From NCBI GenBank assembly GCA_052143575.1, contig JBKQSP010000068.1, positions 21,190 through 85,189 of the forward strand: a stretch of DNA of 64,000 bases, written 5' to 3'. Under the pieces are notes generated by a model. That model made no database searches, was not told where the DNA came from, and was given only the letters and a program-made list of their open reading frames with translations. Shown in pieces: positions 1 to 9,009 of this stretch. The stretch comes from JAKACA01 sp052143575 (GTDB lineage Bacteria; Actinomycetota; Acidimicrobiia; Acidimicrobiales; Bog-793). The stretch's first letter is position 1; each line of letters begins with the position of its first letter. The translations under genes and the position numbers were made by a program.

Positions 1-174
1 CGCTCGAGGTGAAGCAGTTCAGCGACCGATTGGAGGAGGGCTGCGTGATTGTTGACTCGTGCGTCGGCCATCGAACCTGGTTTCCTTCAGGCATCACGCC
101 CGAAACGCTGCCAGGCTACCGGTCGCTGCTGGGACGTTTCCGCGGGAACGCTCGCGTGGTTGTCCGCGGCTGGC

Positions 175-2046
175 TCAGGGCAGCCAGTACGCCCGTGGGT
201 CGCAGCCGAGGTGGAGCATCACGTGGTTGTGCTGGAGATCGGCCGTCACTCGGGCGAGGGCGCCGCTCGCTTCGCCGAGGAGTGCCCGTCGGCCTGCCGC
301 GACGGCTGCCGTCGCGGCGAGGTCGTCACTACTCTGTGCCTGCTTTGACCGGAGGCGACCCAGCCGAGCCTGCCGTGGAGGGAAGGGCTTTGGCCGTGCC
401 GGCGTTCCCGCCGGAAGGCCGCTCAGCTCGACGGCCAGTGCCATCGCCCGTTGCAGCCCCCCGAGCTCATCGACGAGGCCGATAGTGGCCGCATCCGCCC
501 CCGTCCACACTCGACCCTTGGCGATGTCGAGGACGCTTTCGATCGGCAGCTTCCGGCCTTCGGCTACCCGCCCTGTGAAGACGTCGTAGATGTTGTCGAG
601 CTGCACCTCCGTCCGCTCACGCTGTGTCTCTGAGTGGGGGCGGTTGACCGAGAAGATCGACGGCTCGGCACCGGTGTGAACCTCGTCGGCCGTCACGTCG
701 AGTTTGGCCTTGGCCTTGGCCAGCACCGGATGCATGGTGATGACGCCGATCGACCCGGTGATCGTGCCGGGCTGCGCCACGACCCGATCAGCCGCTGTCG
801 CCAGGTAGTACCCACCCGATGCGGCCACGGCGCCCATCGACACGACGAGTGGCTTGCCCAGCTCACGGAGCTTCACAAGCTCCCGCCATATGGCGTCTGA
901 CGCCACGGCCGAACCCCCGGGGCTGTCGACCCGGAGGACGAGTGCCTTCACCTTCTTGTCCTTGGCGGCAGCCCGGATCTGAGGGATGAGCCTGTCGGCC
1001 GCCAGTATCGGGCCGCCCCTTAGACCGAAGGGGTTGGTGGTTGAGCGGTGGATCTCACCCACGGCGCGAAGAACGGCGACCGGCACGGCCTTTCCTGACC
1101 GCCGCCCCTTGCCCGCACGCTTCTTGTATGCCGAGAGGTAGAGGAGCTTCGACTTCGGTCCGACCGAAGCCTTCACCGCCGAAACGACCTCGTCGGTGTA
1201 GGCCAGCCGGTCGACGAGGCCGGCGTCGAGCGCCTCGCTCGCCAGCAACGGGGCACTGTCGGCCAACCGGGCCACCCGTTCGGGCGCCAGCTGGCGTGAT
1301 CGCGCCACACCGTCCACCTCCCGCTCCCACAGGCTGTCGAGCAGTCGCTGTGACTGCAGGCGGTCGGGGCCGGTGAACTCGCGCTCGGCCAGCTGGTTGG
1401 CGGCAGACTTGAACTCGTACCGAGCCGAGACCTCGAGATCGATCCCGAGGCGGTCCAGCAGGCCCCGGTAGAAGTTGGGTTCGCGTGAGAGCGGTGCCAT
1501 CCCGAGCATCCCGGTGGGATGCAGGACGACCTCGTGGCAGGCCGTGGCGAGGTAGTAGGCGGAGTTCGCCGGGCCGCCCTCACCGAAGGAGTCGGTGACG
1601 GCGACGGTGGGTTTGCCTGTCTCCCCAAAGGCGATGACGGCGTCCCGCAGCTCCTCGATGACCGCTCGGGGGGCCGTCTCGAACCGGGGCCGGAGGATGA
1701 GACCTCCGACACGCTTGTCGCCGGAGGCTCGGTCCAACGAGGCGACCGCGTCGGCGAGCGTCAGCGCCTGGCGCCCCGCCAGCCCGGCCAGCGGGTTGCG
1801 ACTGGCCACCTCCGTCGGCGCCGACGGCAGGTCAAGCTCGAGGATCGTGCCGGTGGGGACGCGGATTGCGAGCCGGGTGACGATCGCCGCGGCCAGCAAT
1901 GACGCCAGCACGATCGCCCCGGCGACTTCGGCACTGTCGACCAAATGGCGAACGAACACGCTGATCAATGCCGTCAGCCCGACGACGGCAAGAGCCACCG
2001 TTCCGGTGGCGAGCACGCCTAACGAGAGCCGCCGCAGGTGCTTCAT
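175..2046 (-). CDS. sppA: Signal peptide peptidase SppA, 67K type
   Basis: Membrane-anchored serine/lysine protease of the S49 family, which degrades leftover signal peptides in the membrane. With the ATG at 2046 the protein is 623 aa; this start has a GGAGGAGG ribosome site just upstream, so I prefer it over the longer open frame reaching 2124. Two hydrophobic segments lie at about residues 8-30 and 40-60. Two S49 domains follow. The first carries the catalytic lysine (YEFKSAAN, K213) and the second the serine nucleophile (AVAASGGYY, S410), matching the positions known for E. coli SppA (K209, S409). The length fits the long tandem-domain form. The far C-terminus (last about 60 residues) is not typical of the family. 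The gene is read away from the decayed locus beginning at 2107. Confidence 0.93.
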   Translation of the reverse strand: MKHLRRLSLGVLATGTVALAVVGLTALISVFVRHLVDSAEVAGAIVLASLLAAAIVTRLAIRVPTGTILELDLPSAPTEVASRNPLAGLAGRQALTLADAVASLDRASGDKRVGGLILRPRFETAPRAVIEELRDAVIAFGETGKPTVAVTDSFGEGGPANSAYYLATACHEVVLHPTGMLGMAPLSREPNFYRGLLDRLGIDLEVSARYEFKSAANQLAEREFTGPDRLQSQRLLDSLWEREVDGVARSRQLAPERVARLADSAPLLASEALDAGLVDRLAYTDEVVSAVKASVGPKSKLLYLSAYKKRAGKGRRSGKAVPVAVLRAVGEIHRSTTNPFGLRGGPILAADRLIPQIRAAAKDKKVKALVLRVDSPGGSAVASDAIWRELVKLRELGKPLVVSMGAVAASGGYYLATAADRVVAQPGTITGSIGVITMHPVLAKAKAKLDVTADEVHTGAEPSIFSVNRPHSETQRERTEVQLDNIYDVFTGRVAEGRKLPIESVLDIAKGRVWTGADAATIGLVDELGGLQRAMALAVELSGLPAGTPARPKPFPPRQARLGRLRSKQAQSSDDLAATAAVAAGRRALLGEASGALARVTADLQHNHVMLHLGCDPRAYWLP

Positions 2047-2106
2047 GGTTGTGCCTCCTCCAAGGTCACTGAAGGTACTAGCCAGCGGGAATTTGAGTAA
2101 CCGTGA

Positions 2107-2270
2107 CCCCTGAGGACCGAGCACATGCTGCTGGACCTCGTGCGTGAAGGCGACGGCGTGGGTGCCCGGGTCCTCATCAGCCTCGGTGCCGACCTCGCCA
2201 CGGTGCGCCAGCAGGTCATCCAGAGGCTCTCCGGCTACGAGGGCGGCGACCCGCAGTCGATCTCGACCGA
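2107..2270 (+). pseudogene. 5'-truncated ClpC N-domain remnant
   Basis: The frame begins directly after an in-frame TGA (2104-2106) and reads LRTEHMLLDLVREGDG, followed by ADLATVRQQVIQ and LSGYEGG. This is the second half of a Clp N-terminal repeat (ClpC: GTEHILLGLIREGEG, then VRQQVIQLLSGYQG). The first half of the domain is missing and there is no AAA domain behind it. After about 2270 the frame degenerates and similarity continues in another frame as the module at 2312-2476. This is a broken fragment rather than a gene, sitting only 60 bp behind the start of sppA in the opposite direction. Confidence 0.7.
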
Positions 2271-2311
2271 ACGCCCGAGGCTCCTTCCTCAGGTCCCATC
2301 GGCGAGTCGTG

Positions 2312-2476
2312 GTCTGTCGAGGTCGTGCGCGCCGCGAAAGGGCCGGACGTCTTCGCCGAGGCCTACGACCGCTTGCGCGAGCTCGTCACTCAGCTCGGCA
2401 GCACGCTCGACGACGGTCGCATCCGGGTCATGTCCGTTGACACGAACTCGGGCCCTGGGTTTCGGCTCGCCGTCAG
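2312..2476 (+). repeat. Direct repeat copy A (degraded coding module)
   Basis: Encodes a stretch with GPDVFAEAYDRLRELV, QLGSTLDDGRI and SVDTNSGPGFRLAV. A second copy lies at 4577-4739 in the same orientation (GPEVFAGAYDRLRQLV, QLGSRLDDDRV, SVDTEAGPGLGLAV). By eye the two are roughly three quarters identical in DNA, with differences concentrated at third codon positions, so both were once translated. Here the module follows the ClpC N-domain fragment and may have been its C-terminal part. I do not recognise the domain by name. Confidence 0.75.
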
Positions 2477-2606
2477 CCACTCTCCCGAGCCGTCGGTTGA
2501 AAACGACGAGCCCACCGAGGTCGAGGATCCCGAAGAGGCTGGCGGCGGGGAATCGGACCACGAGGACAGCGTCCTCCGGTTGCTCGGTCGTGTGTACTTG
2601 TCGAGT

Positions 2607-2781
2607 ATGGAACCGGACGAATATGCGGCCCTCGGTGTTTACGATCCGTCCACCGGCGACGGCAGAGCACGGTTGGAGTTGCTGGACTCGTCGTGTCCCT
2701 CGGCGCTAGCGCGGAGGAACTGGTCGCCTACCGAGCGAATCTCCCCACACTGTCTGGAATTCTGGCCATCCGCGGGGCCCG
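2607..2781 (+). pseudogene. Frameshifted N-terminus of the adenylate cyclase
   Basis: An ATG at 2607 opens a frame reading MEPDEYAALGVYDP and then RARLELLD. Near 2690 the sensible reading jumps to another frame (LVVSLGASAEELVAYRAN, then LSGILAIRG), and near 2780 it jumps again into the frame of the intact cyclase ORF. Pieced together, the three stretches form the start of the Rv1264-type regulatory domain that precedes class III cyclases. Each jump is explained by one missing base. The real gene therefore probably began at 2607, and what survives downstream is a shortened ORF. Confidence 0.65.
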
Positions 2782-3693
2782 GTGTTGACTCTCGAGGAGG
2801 CGACCGAGCAGTCGGGCTTGAGCGAGCTCGACCTCGTCCGCCTGACCCGGGCAGCGGGCTTCGCGGATCCTGACCCCGGGGCCCGAGTTCTCACGGAGCG
2901 ATTCGTGGCCCTTGCTGCCGGAATGAGTGCCGTTGCAACGATATTTGGCGAGGATGCGGGCTATCAGCTGCTGCGAGTGCTGGGATCGTCCATGGCCCGC
3001 GTGGCCGACGCCGTGATCTCGGCCTTCTTGGTCAATGTGGAACCGGCGGCTCAACGCGAGGATCCGTCCGGATTGGCCGTCGCCCGTGCCAACGTGGAGG
3101 CAGCCTCGTTGCTGCCCTTCGTGGCCGCCACCCTTGACGCCCTTTTTCGCCAGCACCTCCTGAGCGCACAACGGGTAGCAGGATCATCCGGTGCCGATCT
3201 CGTGGGGTTTGAGACTCAACACTTGGTCGTCGGGTTCGTCGATCTCGTGGGATTCACCGAGTTGGGGGAGGAGCTCAGTGTGAGGGATCTCGGGGCCATG
3301 CTCTCCAACTACGAGCGCCTCGCAGCGGATGCGGTCACCGCCGGCGGCGGGCGCGTCATCAAACTGATCGGCGACGAGATCATGTACACGGCGCCGCATG
3401 CGGTCCTCGCCTGCACGATCGCCGTTGACCCGGTCGAGGCGCTCCGCCAGCATGCGGCCATTCCGCCCGTGAGGGCCGGGCTGGCCGGCGGTCAGGTGAT
3501 TCTCCGCGATGGCGACGTGTTCGGACCGATCGTGAACCTGGCCGCCCGCGTCGTGAAGGTCGCCCGGCCTGGAGAGGTTGTCGTCACCACTGACGTCGCT
3601 TCTGAAGCCGGTTGGGCGGGCGAGGCCCGCGGGGCGCACACGCTCAAGGGCATTGAGGGTTCCGTCGAGCTGTGCCGACTCCTTCCTCGATGA
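2782..3693 (+). CDS. Class III adenylate/guanylate cyclase with Rv1264-like regulatory domain
   Basis: 303 aa from a GTG at 2782. Residues 1-125 resemble the helical autoinhibitory (pH-sensing) N-domain of mycobacterial Rv1264 (LTLEEATEQSG, then VRLTRAAGFADPDPG). Residues 140-300 are a class III cyclase catalytic domain: first metal aspartate in VGFVDLVGFTEL, substrate lysine and second metal aspartate in VIKLIGDEIMY, specificity aspartate in DGDVFGPIVN, and the transition-state Asn/Arg pair in VNLAARV. All catalytic positions for cAMP synthesis appear present. The start is doubtful because coding similarity continues upstream to 2607 through two frameshifts. The gene lies inside a stretch of decayed genes, so the ORF may itself be a pseudogene remnant. 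Confidence 0.75.
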   Translation: MLTLEEATEQSGLSELDLVRLTRAAGFADPDPGARVLTERFVALAAGMSAVATIFGEDAGYQLLRVLGSSMARVADAVISAFLVNVEPAAQREDPSGLAVARANVEAASLLPFVAATLDALFRQHLLSAQRVAGSSGADLVGFETQHLVVGFVDLVGFTELGEELSVRDLGAMLSNYERLAADAVTAGGGRVIKLIGDEIMYTAPHAVLACTIAVDPVEALRQHAAIPPVRAGLAGGQVILRDGDVFGPIVNLAARVVKVARPGEVVVTTDVASEAGWAGEARGAHTLKGIEGSVELCRLLPR

Positions 3694-3760
3694 CGACGGC
3701 CCTCCACGACGGCGCACTCAAGGTGGCTGGGACATCGGTCGAGGTTATGTTGAGGGAGGA

Positions 3761-4563
3761 TTGACGATTGCAGAAGAGGCGCCAGCGGAGCCGACTGGCC
3801 CCTCGTGGGCCGGAGCGAGGAGTTCGACCTGCTCCGTCACCTCCGCTTCGAGCCACGTCCCCGCAGCGCCGTCCTTAGTGGGCCTGCCGGCGTGGGCAAG
3901 TCGAGGCTCGCTCGAGAGGCACTGACCGGAGCCGCCCGCGAGGGGTGGGCACGTTGACGATCCGGGGAACCGGCGGATTCTCGGCGGTGCCTCTTGGGCC
4001 GTTCCGCACCGTGTTCCAGCAGTCCAGCCCGTCGGACCTGGCCGAGCTGGCCGAGCTCGTGGCGCATGAGCTGGCGGCCTATGCGGTCCGCCAAGGGATT
4101 GCTCGTGCTCGTGGACGACCGACAGGCTCTCGATGAGGCCTCCGCCGGTCTGGCCCATCAGGTCGTCGCGACGGGGCTGGTCGTGGCGATCATCACCATG
4201 AGGACCGGCACGAGCCCTCCTCCCGCGCTGCCCGACCTCTGGAAGACGGGTTTGCGGAACGAATCGAGCTCGAGAAACCTCTCCAGGCGCGAGGCGACCG
4301 AACTGCTAGTGGCGACACTCGGTGGGAGCGTGCAGGACAGCAGCCCACCGGATCTGGCACGTGACGTCCGGCAACCCGCTCTCCCTGCGTGAAGGCGTCC
4401 TATCGAGCGCGGAGACTGGCGTTCTTACACAGGTCGATGGCGAGTGGTGCTGGAAGGGCTCGTGGCCGACGGCTGCCCGCCTCCAGGAGATCGTGGCGTC
4501 GAGGCTCGGTCGGTTCGATCCCGACGAGCTGGCGGCGATGGAGCTGCTTGCGCCACGTGCGAT
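3761..4563 (+). pseudogene. Broken LuxR/AAA-type ATPase regulator
   Basis: Pieces in several frames line up as one ATPase of the large LuxR/MalT-like or cyclase-associated type. A TTG start (3761) with GGGAGGA upstream is followed by PLVGRSEEFDLLRHL and a Walker A (SGPAGVGKSRLA, about 3865), then LTIRGTGGFSAVPLGPFR in another frame, then a Walker B-like LLVLVDD (about 4104). Later come REATELLVATLGGS and IWHVTSGNPLSLREG, and finally LQEIVASRLGRFDPDEL. At least four frame changes are needed. No C-terminal HTH was found; the sequence runs into repeat copy B. It probably formed a signalling pair with the cyclase upstream. Confidence 0.65.
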
Positions 4564-4576
4564 CAGGCGAAACCTG

Positions 4577-4739
4577 GCCTGTGGAGGTCGCGCGCACCGG
4601 GGGGGCCGGAGGTCTTTGCCGGGGCTTACGACCGTTTGCGCCAGCTCGTCGCACAGCTCGGCAGCAGGCTCGACGACGATCGGGTGCACGTGACGTCCGT
4701 CGACACGGAGGCGGGACCGGGGCTTGGCCTCGCCGTCAG
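4577..4739 (+). repeat. Direct repeat copy B (degraded coding module)
   Basis: Second copy of the module at 2312-2476. It reads GETWPVEVARTG, then after a frame jump in a run of G (about 4599-4607) GPEVFAGAYDRLRQLV and SVDTEAGPGLGLAV. Together the two copies bracket the cyclase and ATPase remnants, as expected if the locus arose by duplication of a ClpN-type gene followed by deletion. Confidence 0.7.
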
Positions 4740-4917
4740 ACACACATTCGCGCCGTCGCCTCAAATAGACGAGTCCCCCGGAGGCTGAGGACACTTGAGG
4801 AGAGGCGCTCACCCCTTTCGTCCCTTCGGGGGCTGCTTTATCGTCATCGTCGGGCCGAGAACGCTCGCTCCGACAACTGGAGCGTTGCGCGCCTTGGATA
4901 CGAGGAGGTTGTCCGCC

Positions 4918-6102
4918 ATGCACAGGGCCAAAGCTTTCGTTTGCTCGTCGAAACCCTTCGTTTCGCTCCTTCTCTTGACGCCCGGATTGTGCTTTGCAGT
5001 TCCCCCGAGTGCGGCAGGGACGACCGGCTCGACATGTCTGGCATGGACCGGAAGCCAGCCGCCAAGCCCTGGGACGTCTGTCAGCATCCTGAGCGCTGTG
5101 AGCACGTTGAGCTCCTGCAGCGCTTGGGCGGTCGGTCATGACTCGGGTGGTTCCAGCACCTCAACGCTGACCGAGCGCTGGAACGGCGTTGGGTGGGCAG
5201 CCGTGCCGAGCCCAAACCCGTCTCCTCTCTATAACTGGCTTTACGGCGTGACGGAACTTTCCACCACGGATGCCTGGGCGGTCGGAGCCTCGTCTAATGG
5301 GGCTGCGGACCAAACCCTGATCGAGCATTGGAACGGAAGCTCCTGGAAGGTTGTGCCGAGCCCCGACCCAGGAGGCGCTACCAATTCCAACGATCTCTAC
5401 TCGGTTGCTGCCGGCTCCGCCAAGGACGTCTGGGCGGTCGGGGCCCACTACATCAGCCGCTCGGTCGTCGAGACACTGATCGAGCACTGGAATGGCTCCG
5501 TTTGGTCGGACGTGAAGAGCCCGGATCCTGCTGGCTCGGCGAGCGAGAACGAACTCGAGGCCGTGGTGGTGACGTCCTCCTCCAACGCCTGGGCGGTGGG
5601 CGACTACTACAAGGGAGCCGCCCACGAGACGCTCATCGCCCACTGGAACGGCTCGGTCTGGGCGGCGGTGAAGAGCAAGAGTCCGAGCTCGCAGAGCTTT
5701 CTCGACGGCATCAGCGCCACTTCCGCCAAAAACGCCTGGGCTGTTGGCAATTCAACGAGCGGCGGTGTCAACAAGACGCTCATCGAGCATTGGAACGGCG
5801 TGGCTTGGTCAGACGTTCCGAGCCCGGACAGGGGAACTTCCGACAACGACTTGCTCGGGGTCGCCTCGTCGTCGGCCTCCAGCGCCTTTGCAGTCGGCGA
5901 GTATCACAGCGGGGCCACGTTTCGGACCTTGGTCGAGCACTGGAACGGCGCGGCTTGGGCGATCGTGGCAAGTCCCAACCCAGGCTCCGGCACCAATGCG
6001 GTGTTCGCCGGTGTGTCGGCCGGGTCGCCGACGAACGTCTGGTCGGTGGGCGACGACAACGTGGGGAGGGTGATCGAGGCGGCGGCGTTTCACTGCTGCT
6101 GA
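4918..6102 (+). CDS. Secreted WNG/WAVG-repeat (beta-propeller-like) protein
   Basis: 394 aa from the ATG at 4918, placed 8-9 bases behind CGAGGAGG. An N-terminal Arg/Lys plus hydrophobic stretch (FVSLLLLTPGLCFA) looks like a signal peptide. The rest is about six to seven repeats of roughly 50 residues, each with an AWAVG strand and then TLIEHWNGSSW and a SPDPG turn. Regular Trp-rich repeats of this kind usually fold as a beta-propeller. No catalytic motif is visible, so the function is unknown; an extracellular or surface-bound role is likely. A longer frame opening at 4795 is rejected because it puts the signal peptide inside the protein. Confidence 0.8.
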   Translation: MHRAKAFVCSSKPFVSLLLLTPGLCFAVPPSAAGTTGSTCLAWTGSQPPSPGTSVSILSAVSTLSSCSAWAVGHDSGGSSTSTLTERWNGVGWAAVPSPNPSPLYNWLYGVTELSTTDAWAVGASSNGAADQTLIEHWNGSSWKVVPSPDPGGATNSNDLYSVAAGSAKDVWAVGAHYISRSVVETLIEHWNGSVWSDVKSPDPAGSASENELEAVVVTSSSNAWAVGDYYKGAAHETLIAHWNGSVWAAVKSKSPSSQSFLDGISATSAKNAWAVGNSTSGGVNKTLIEHWNGVAWSDVPSPDRGTSDNDLLGVASSSASSAFAVGEYHSGATFRTLVEHWNGAAWAIVASPNPGSGTNAVFAGVSAGSPTNVWSVGDDNVGRVIEAAAFHCC

Positions 6103-6198
6103 CCGAGAGGGCCACAGCAGCGTTCTGCGAGCTCGGTTCCACGTCAGGCCGCGAACTAGTGTCGCCGCTGTCGCAACAGCCATTTCGGGAGGTTTCGC

Positions 6199-7647
6199 GT
6201 GAGCTCGTTCGAATGCGTTCCGAACTTCTCGGAAGGTCGCAACGACACCAACATCGCCCTGATCGTCGCCGAGGGAAAGGACAGGCCGGGCGTGGCGGTG
6301 CTCGACGTCGAGCAGAACGCCGACCACAACCGTTGCGTCGTCACCCTCGTCGGTGAGGGACCGGCGCTCGTCGAGGCCGTACTCCGGATGATGCGGGTGG
6401 CGACGACGCTCATCGACCTCACGAGCCACCGGGGTGAGCATCCCCGCATGGGTGCCACGGACGTCGTGCCATTCGTACCCTTCGGCGAGGCCACGATCGA
6501 GGAGGCGATCGATCTCGCAGTCGGGCTCGGCACGCGGGTGTGGGAGGAGCTGCAGATCCCCGTGTACCTGTACGGCCAAGCCGCCCGGCTACCGGAACGC
6601 CAGGATCTGGCGAAGGTGCGAGCCGGGCAGTTCGAAGGCATCCGGGAGGCCATCGCAACGGAGCCCGGGAGGCGCCCGGACATCGGTGAGCCGCGGGTGC
6701 ATCCCACCGCAGGCGTGGTCGCTGTCGGCGTGCGGCCGGTGCTCATCGCCTACAACGCTTACCTGACAACTCCTGACGTCGCCGTGGCCAAGCGGGTGGC
6801 AAGTGCCGTGCGGAGCCGAGATGGCGGCTTGGCCGAGGTGAAGGCGCTCGGCTTCGACATCCGAGAGCGGCAGCGAGCACAGGTCTCGATGAACCTGACC
6901 GACTACCGACGAACGCCGATCCACCGCGCCCTCGAGGCCGTACGGCGAGAGGCCGCCCGGTTCGGTGCCGGCATCGAGGAGAGCGAAGTCGTAGGTGTCG
7001 TGCCGGAGGACGCCCTCTTCGACGCTGCCGAGTACTACCTGCAGCTCAACAGCTTCGATCGACACAATGTGCTCGAGCGCAAGGTGCGAGGCATGCAAGA
7101 CCCCGCGGAGTCTCTCTCCGACTTCACGGCCCGACTGGCCGCCCGGACCCCGACGCCCGGCGGGGGGAGCGCCGCCGCCGCCGCCGGCGCCATGGGCGCT
7201 GCCCTCGGCGAGATGGTGATGTCCTACTCGGCAGAGCGCGACGACCCAGCGCCGAGTGCTGCGAGGGAGCATCTGAGCACCGCCCGCAGCCGCTTTCTCG
7301 CTCTGGTCGAGGAGGACTCGCAGGCATACGCCGGGACGGTGGTGGCCCGTAAACTCACAAAGGCAGAGCCCGGGCCGGAGAGCGAGCAGGCCTTCACGGC
7401 AGCCATCCGCCATGCCGCCGAGGTGCCGCTCGAGACCGCCCGGCTCGCCTGGGACTGCGCCAGGGAGCTGCGGGAAGTGGCTGACCATGTTCGCCCCGCC
7501 ATGAAGAGTGACTGGACGACGGCTCTGGCGCTCCTGAACGCCGGACGGGAAGGGGCTGCCGCCAACGTCGTGATCAACCTCGATGACCTCCGGCAACGGA
7601 AGGCTGACACGAACGATCTGGAAGGCGCCCTCCGCGCACTCGACTAG
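6199..7647 (+). CDS. ftcD: Bifunctional glutamate formiminotransferase / formimidoyltetrahydrofolate cyclodeaminase
   Basis: 482 aa from a GTG at 6199 with GGGAGG upstream. The N-terminal half (1-290) is formiminotransferase: it starts with ECVPNFSEGRN and carries the catalytic histidine in GEHPRMGATD (H81, equivalent to human H82). The C-terminal third (about 300-480) is cyclodeaminase, with TPTPGGGSAAAAAGAMG and VRPAMKSDWTTAL. The fused enzyme moves the formimino group from N-formimino-glutamate to tetrahydrofolate and converts it to methenyl-THF, linking histidine breakdown to one-carbon metabolism. It is somewhat shorter than the animal fusion (about 540 aa). No hut genes are adjacent. 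Confidence 0.93.
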   Translation: MSSFECVPNFSEGRNDTNIALIVAEGKDRPGVAVLDVEQNADHNRCVVTLVGEGPALVEAVLRMMRVATTLIDLTSHRGEHPRMGATDVVPFVPFGEATIEEAIDLAVGLGTRVWEELQIPVYLYGQAARLPERQDLAKVRAGQFEGIREAIATEPGRRPDIGEPRVHPTAGVVAVGVRPVLIAYNAYLTTPDVAVAKRVASAVRSRDGGLAEVKALGFDIRERQRAQVSMNLTDYRRTPIHRALEAVRREAARFGAGIEESEVVGVVPEDALFDAAEYYLQLNSFDRHNVLERKVRGMQDPAESLSDFTARLAARTPTPGGGSAAAAAGAMGAALGEMVMSYSAERDDPAPSAAREHLSTARSRFLALVEEDSQAYAGTVVARKLTKAEPGPESEQAFTAAIRHAAEVPLETARLAWDCARELREVADHVRPAMKSDWTTALALLNAGREGAAANVVINLDDLRQRKADTNDLEGALRALD

Positions 7648-7693
7648 GGAAGCTGCCCCGACGTCCTACTGGCTGGAGGCGGGGCTGCCGATC

Positions 7694-8776
7694 TCACGGT
7701 TTCGTGACGAGGGAACGATGCGTCTCGAGGTCGACGTACGCCGCCGTGAACCGCTGAAGAGTGGTCAGGCAGACGTCGACCGGCTGAAAGCTCCCGGCTG
7801 ACAGCGTGTGTAGCCAGGTGCCGAGTCCGAATGCAGGGGTGGCTCGGTATCGCGTCCAGGCCTGATCGGCTCCAGGTGCATCGACGCCGGCGCGTCGCAA
7901 GGCGTCGAGGTACCCGATGAGGAGCTCCTCGTCGTGGGCGCGGCGGTCGGCGATGTCGAGGCTGCTCACGAGGAAGTAGCCGACGTCGTGCGACCAGTTG
8001 CCGGTGCGCGCCAGCTGCCAGTCGTAGAAGCCGGTGCGATTCTCCGCCATGGCGTAGGTGTTGCCCGGATGCGGGTCACCGTGCAGGATCGCCTGCGGGC
8101 CGATGGACGCCAACGTGGCGCTGCGCCGGAACTGCCGCTCGAGATTCCGGGCGTCCACCCCGACGGGAGTGAGCGCGAGGTGCCCGGCGTCTTCGAGGCG
8201 GTGCAGCCCTCGGCTGAGGCTGGCTCGAGAGATCGGAGCCCACGTCCTACCGAGCCGCCAGGGGTGCAGGAAACGGAGTTGAGGTGGCAAGGGTCTGTCC
8301 CAGAAGGCAGCGTGCAGCTGCGCCAGCCCCTCGAGCCCGCTGCGGACCTCGTCCAGATTGAGTGGCCTGAGGGCTTCGTTCGGTCGACCTCCGCGGCAGG
8401 TCACGTCGTCCATAACGGCGATCGTCGCGAGCCGCCTCCAGTCGACGCCGGCGGCGTACGGCATCGGGTGCTCGAGAGGCAGAACGACACCGGAGTCGGC
8501 TAGGCGTGCTTCGGTGGCGAGCGCGCCAAGGGCGAGCAGCGCCACGCGGTGCCGCGGCCGGCCTTGCATCTTGACGAAGACCGAAGCCGGCCCGGAGCCT
8601 TCGGCGTAGGACAGGCTCAGGGTCGCCCGGCGGTTGGTACCGTCCGTGACGGCGCCGGCATCTACCGCGTCTACGACCGCCCCGGGGCACCGGCCGGCGA
8701 TGGCGAGCGTCAGCCAGGATGGTGTCACCTCAGACATCGAGCGGGGAACGGCGAGCACGGAGCGATCCTGCCCCAT
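7694..8776 (-). CDS. Phosphotransferase (APH/CHK kinase-like fold)
   Basis: 360 aa with the ATG at 8776; an internal ATG at 8737 (MSEVTPSW) is equally possible. It carries the aminoglycoside-phosphotransferase-type catalytic loop ILHGDPHPGNTY, followed by the metal-binding DWQLARTGNWSHD. The N-lobe has FVKMQG, probably the ATP-contacting lysine. Enzymes of this shape in actinobacteria phosphorylate small molecules, and the substrate cannot be told from sequence. It converges on ftcD (46 bp gap) and is divergent from the penicillin acylase gene. Confidence 0.8.
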   Translation of the reverse strand: MGQDRSVLAVPRSMSEVTPSWLTLAIAGRCPGAVVDAVDAGAVTDGTNRRATLSLSYAEGSGPASVFVKMQGRPRHRVALLALGALATEARLADSGVVLPLEHPMPYAAGVDWRRLATIAVMDDVTCRGGRPNEALRPLNLDEVRSGLEGLAQLHAAFWDRPLPPQLRFLHPWRLGRTWAPISRASLSRGLHRLEDAGHLALTPVGVDARNLERQFRRSATLASIGPQAILHGDPHPGNTYAMAENRTGFYDWQLARTGNWSHDVGYFLVSSLDIADRRAHDEELLIGYLDALRRAGVDAPGADQAWTRYRATPAFGLGTWLHTLSAGSFQPVDVCLTTLQRFTAAYVDLETHRSLVTKP

Positions 8777-9009
8777 GCCGCTGCGTGGATGCGATCTTCG
8801 TCGGTGCGATACGACGGTCGCACGCTCGCGAGCCCCGAGGATCTGGTGATGCCGACGTCGCGCACGGTCTACCTCGACGTCGTGGCAGGTCCTCTACGCG
8901 GTCCCCTGATTGACCGCTCTCTTGGGCGGACCTACGGTGACCGCGGGGCGGCTCGCCGTCCGATGAGGGTGGGCACCCATCACGGGGCCCGCGTGCACAG
9001 GATGGGGGC

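Noticed and set aside
1..174. Open frames at the left edge
   Set aside because: Too short and without recognisable similarity; nothing could be supported before the end of sppA.
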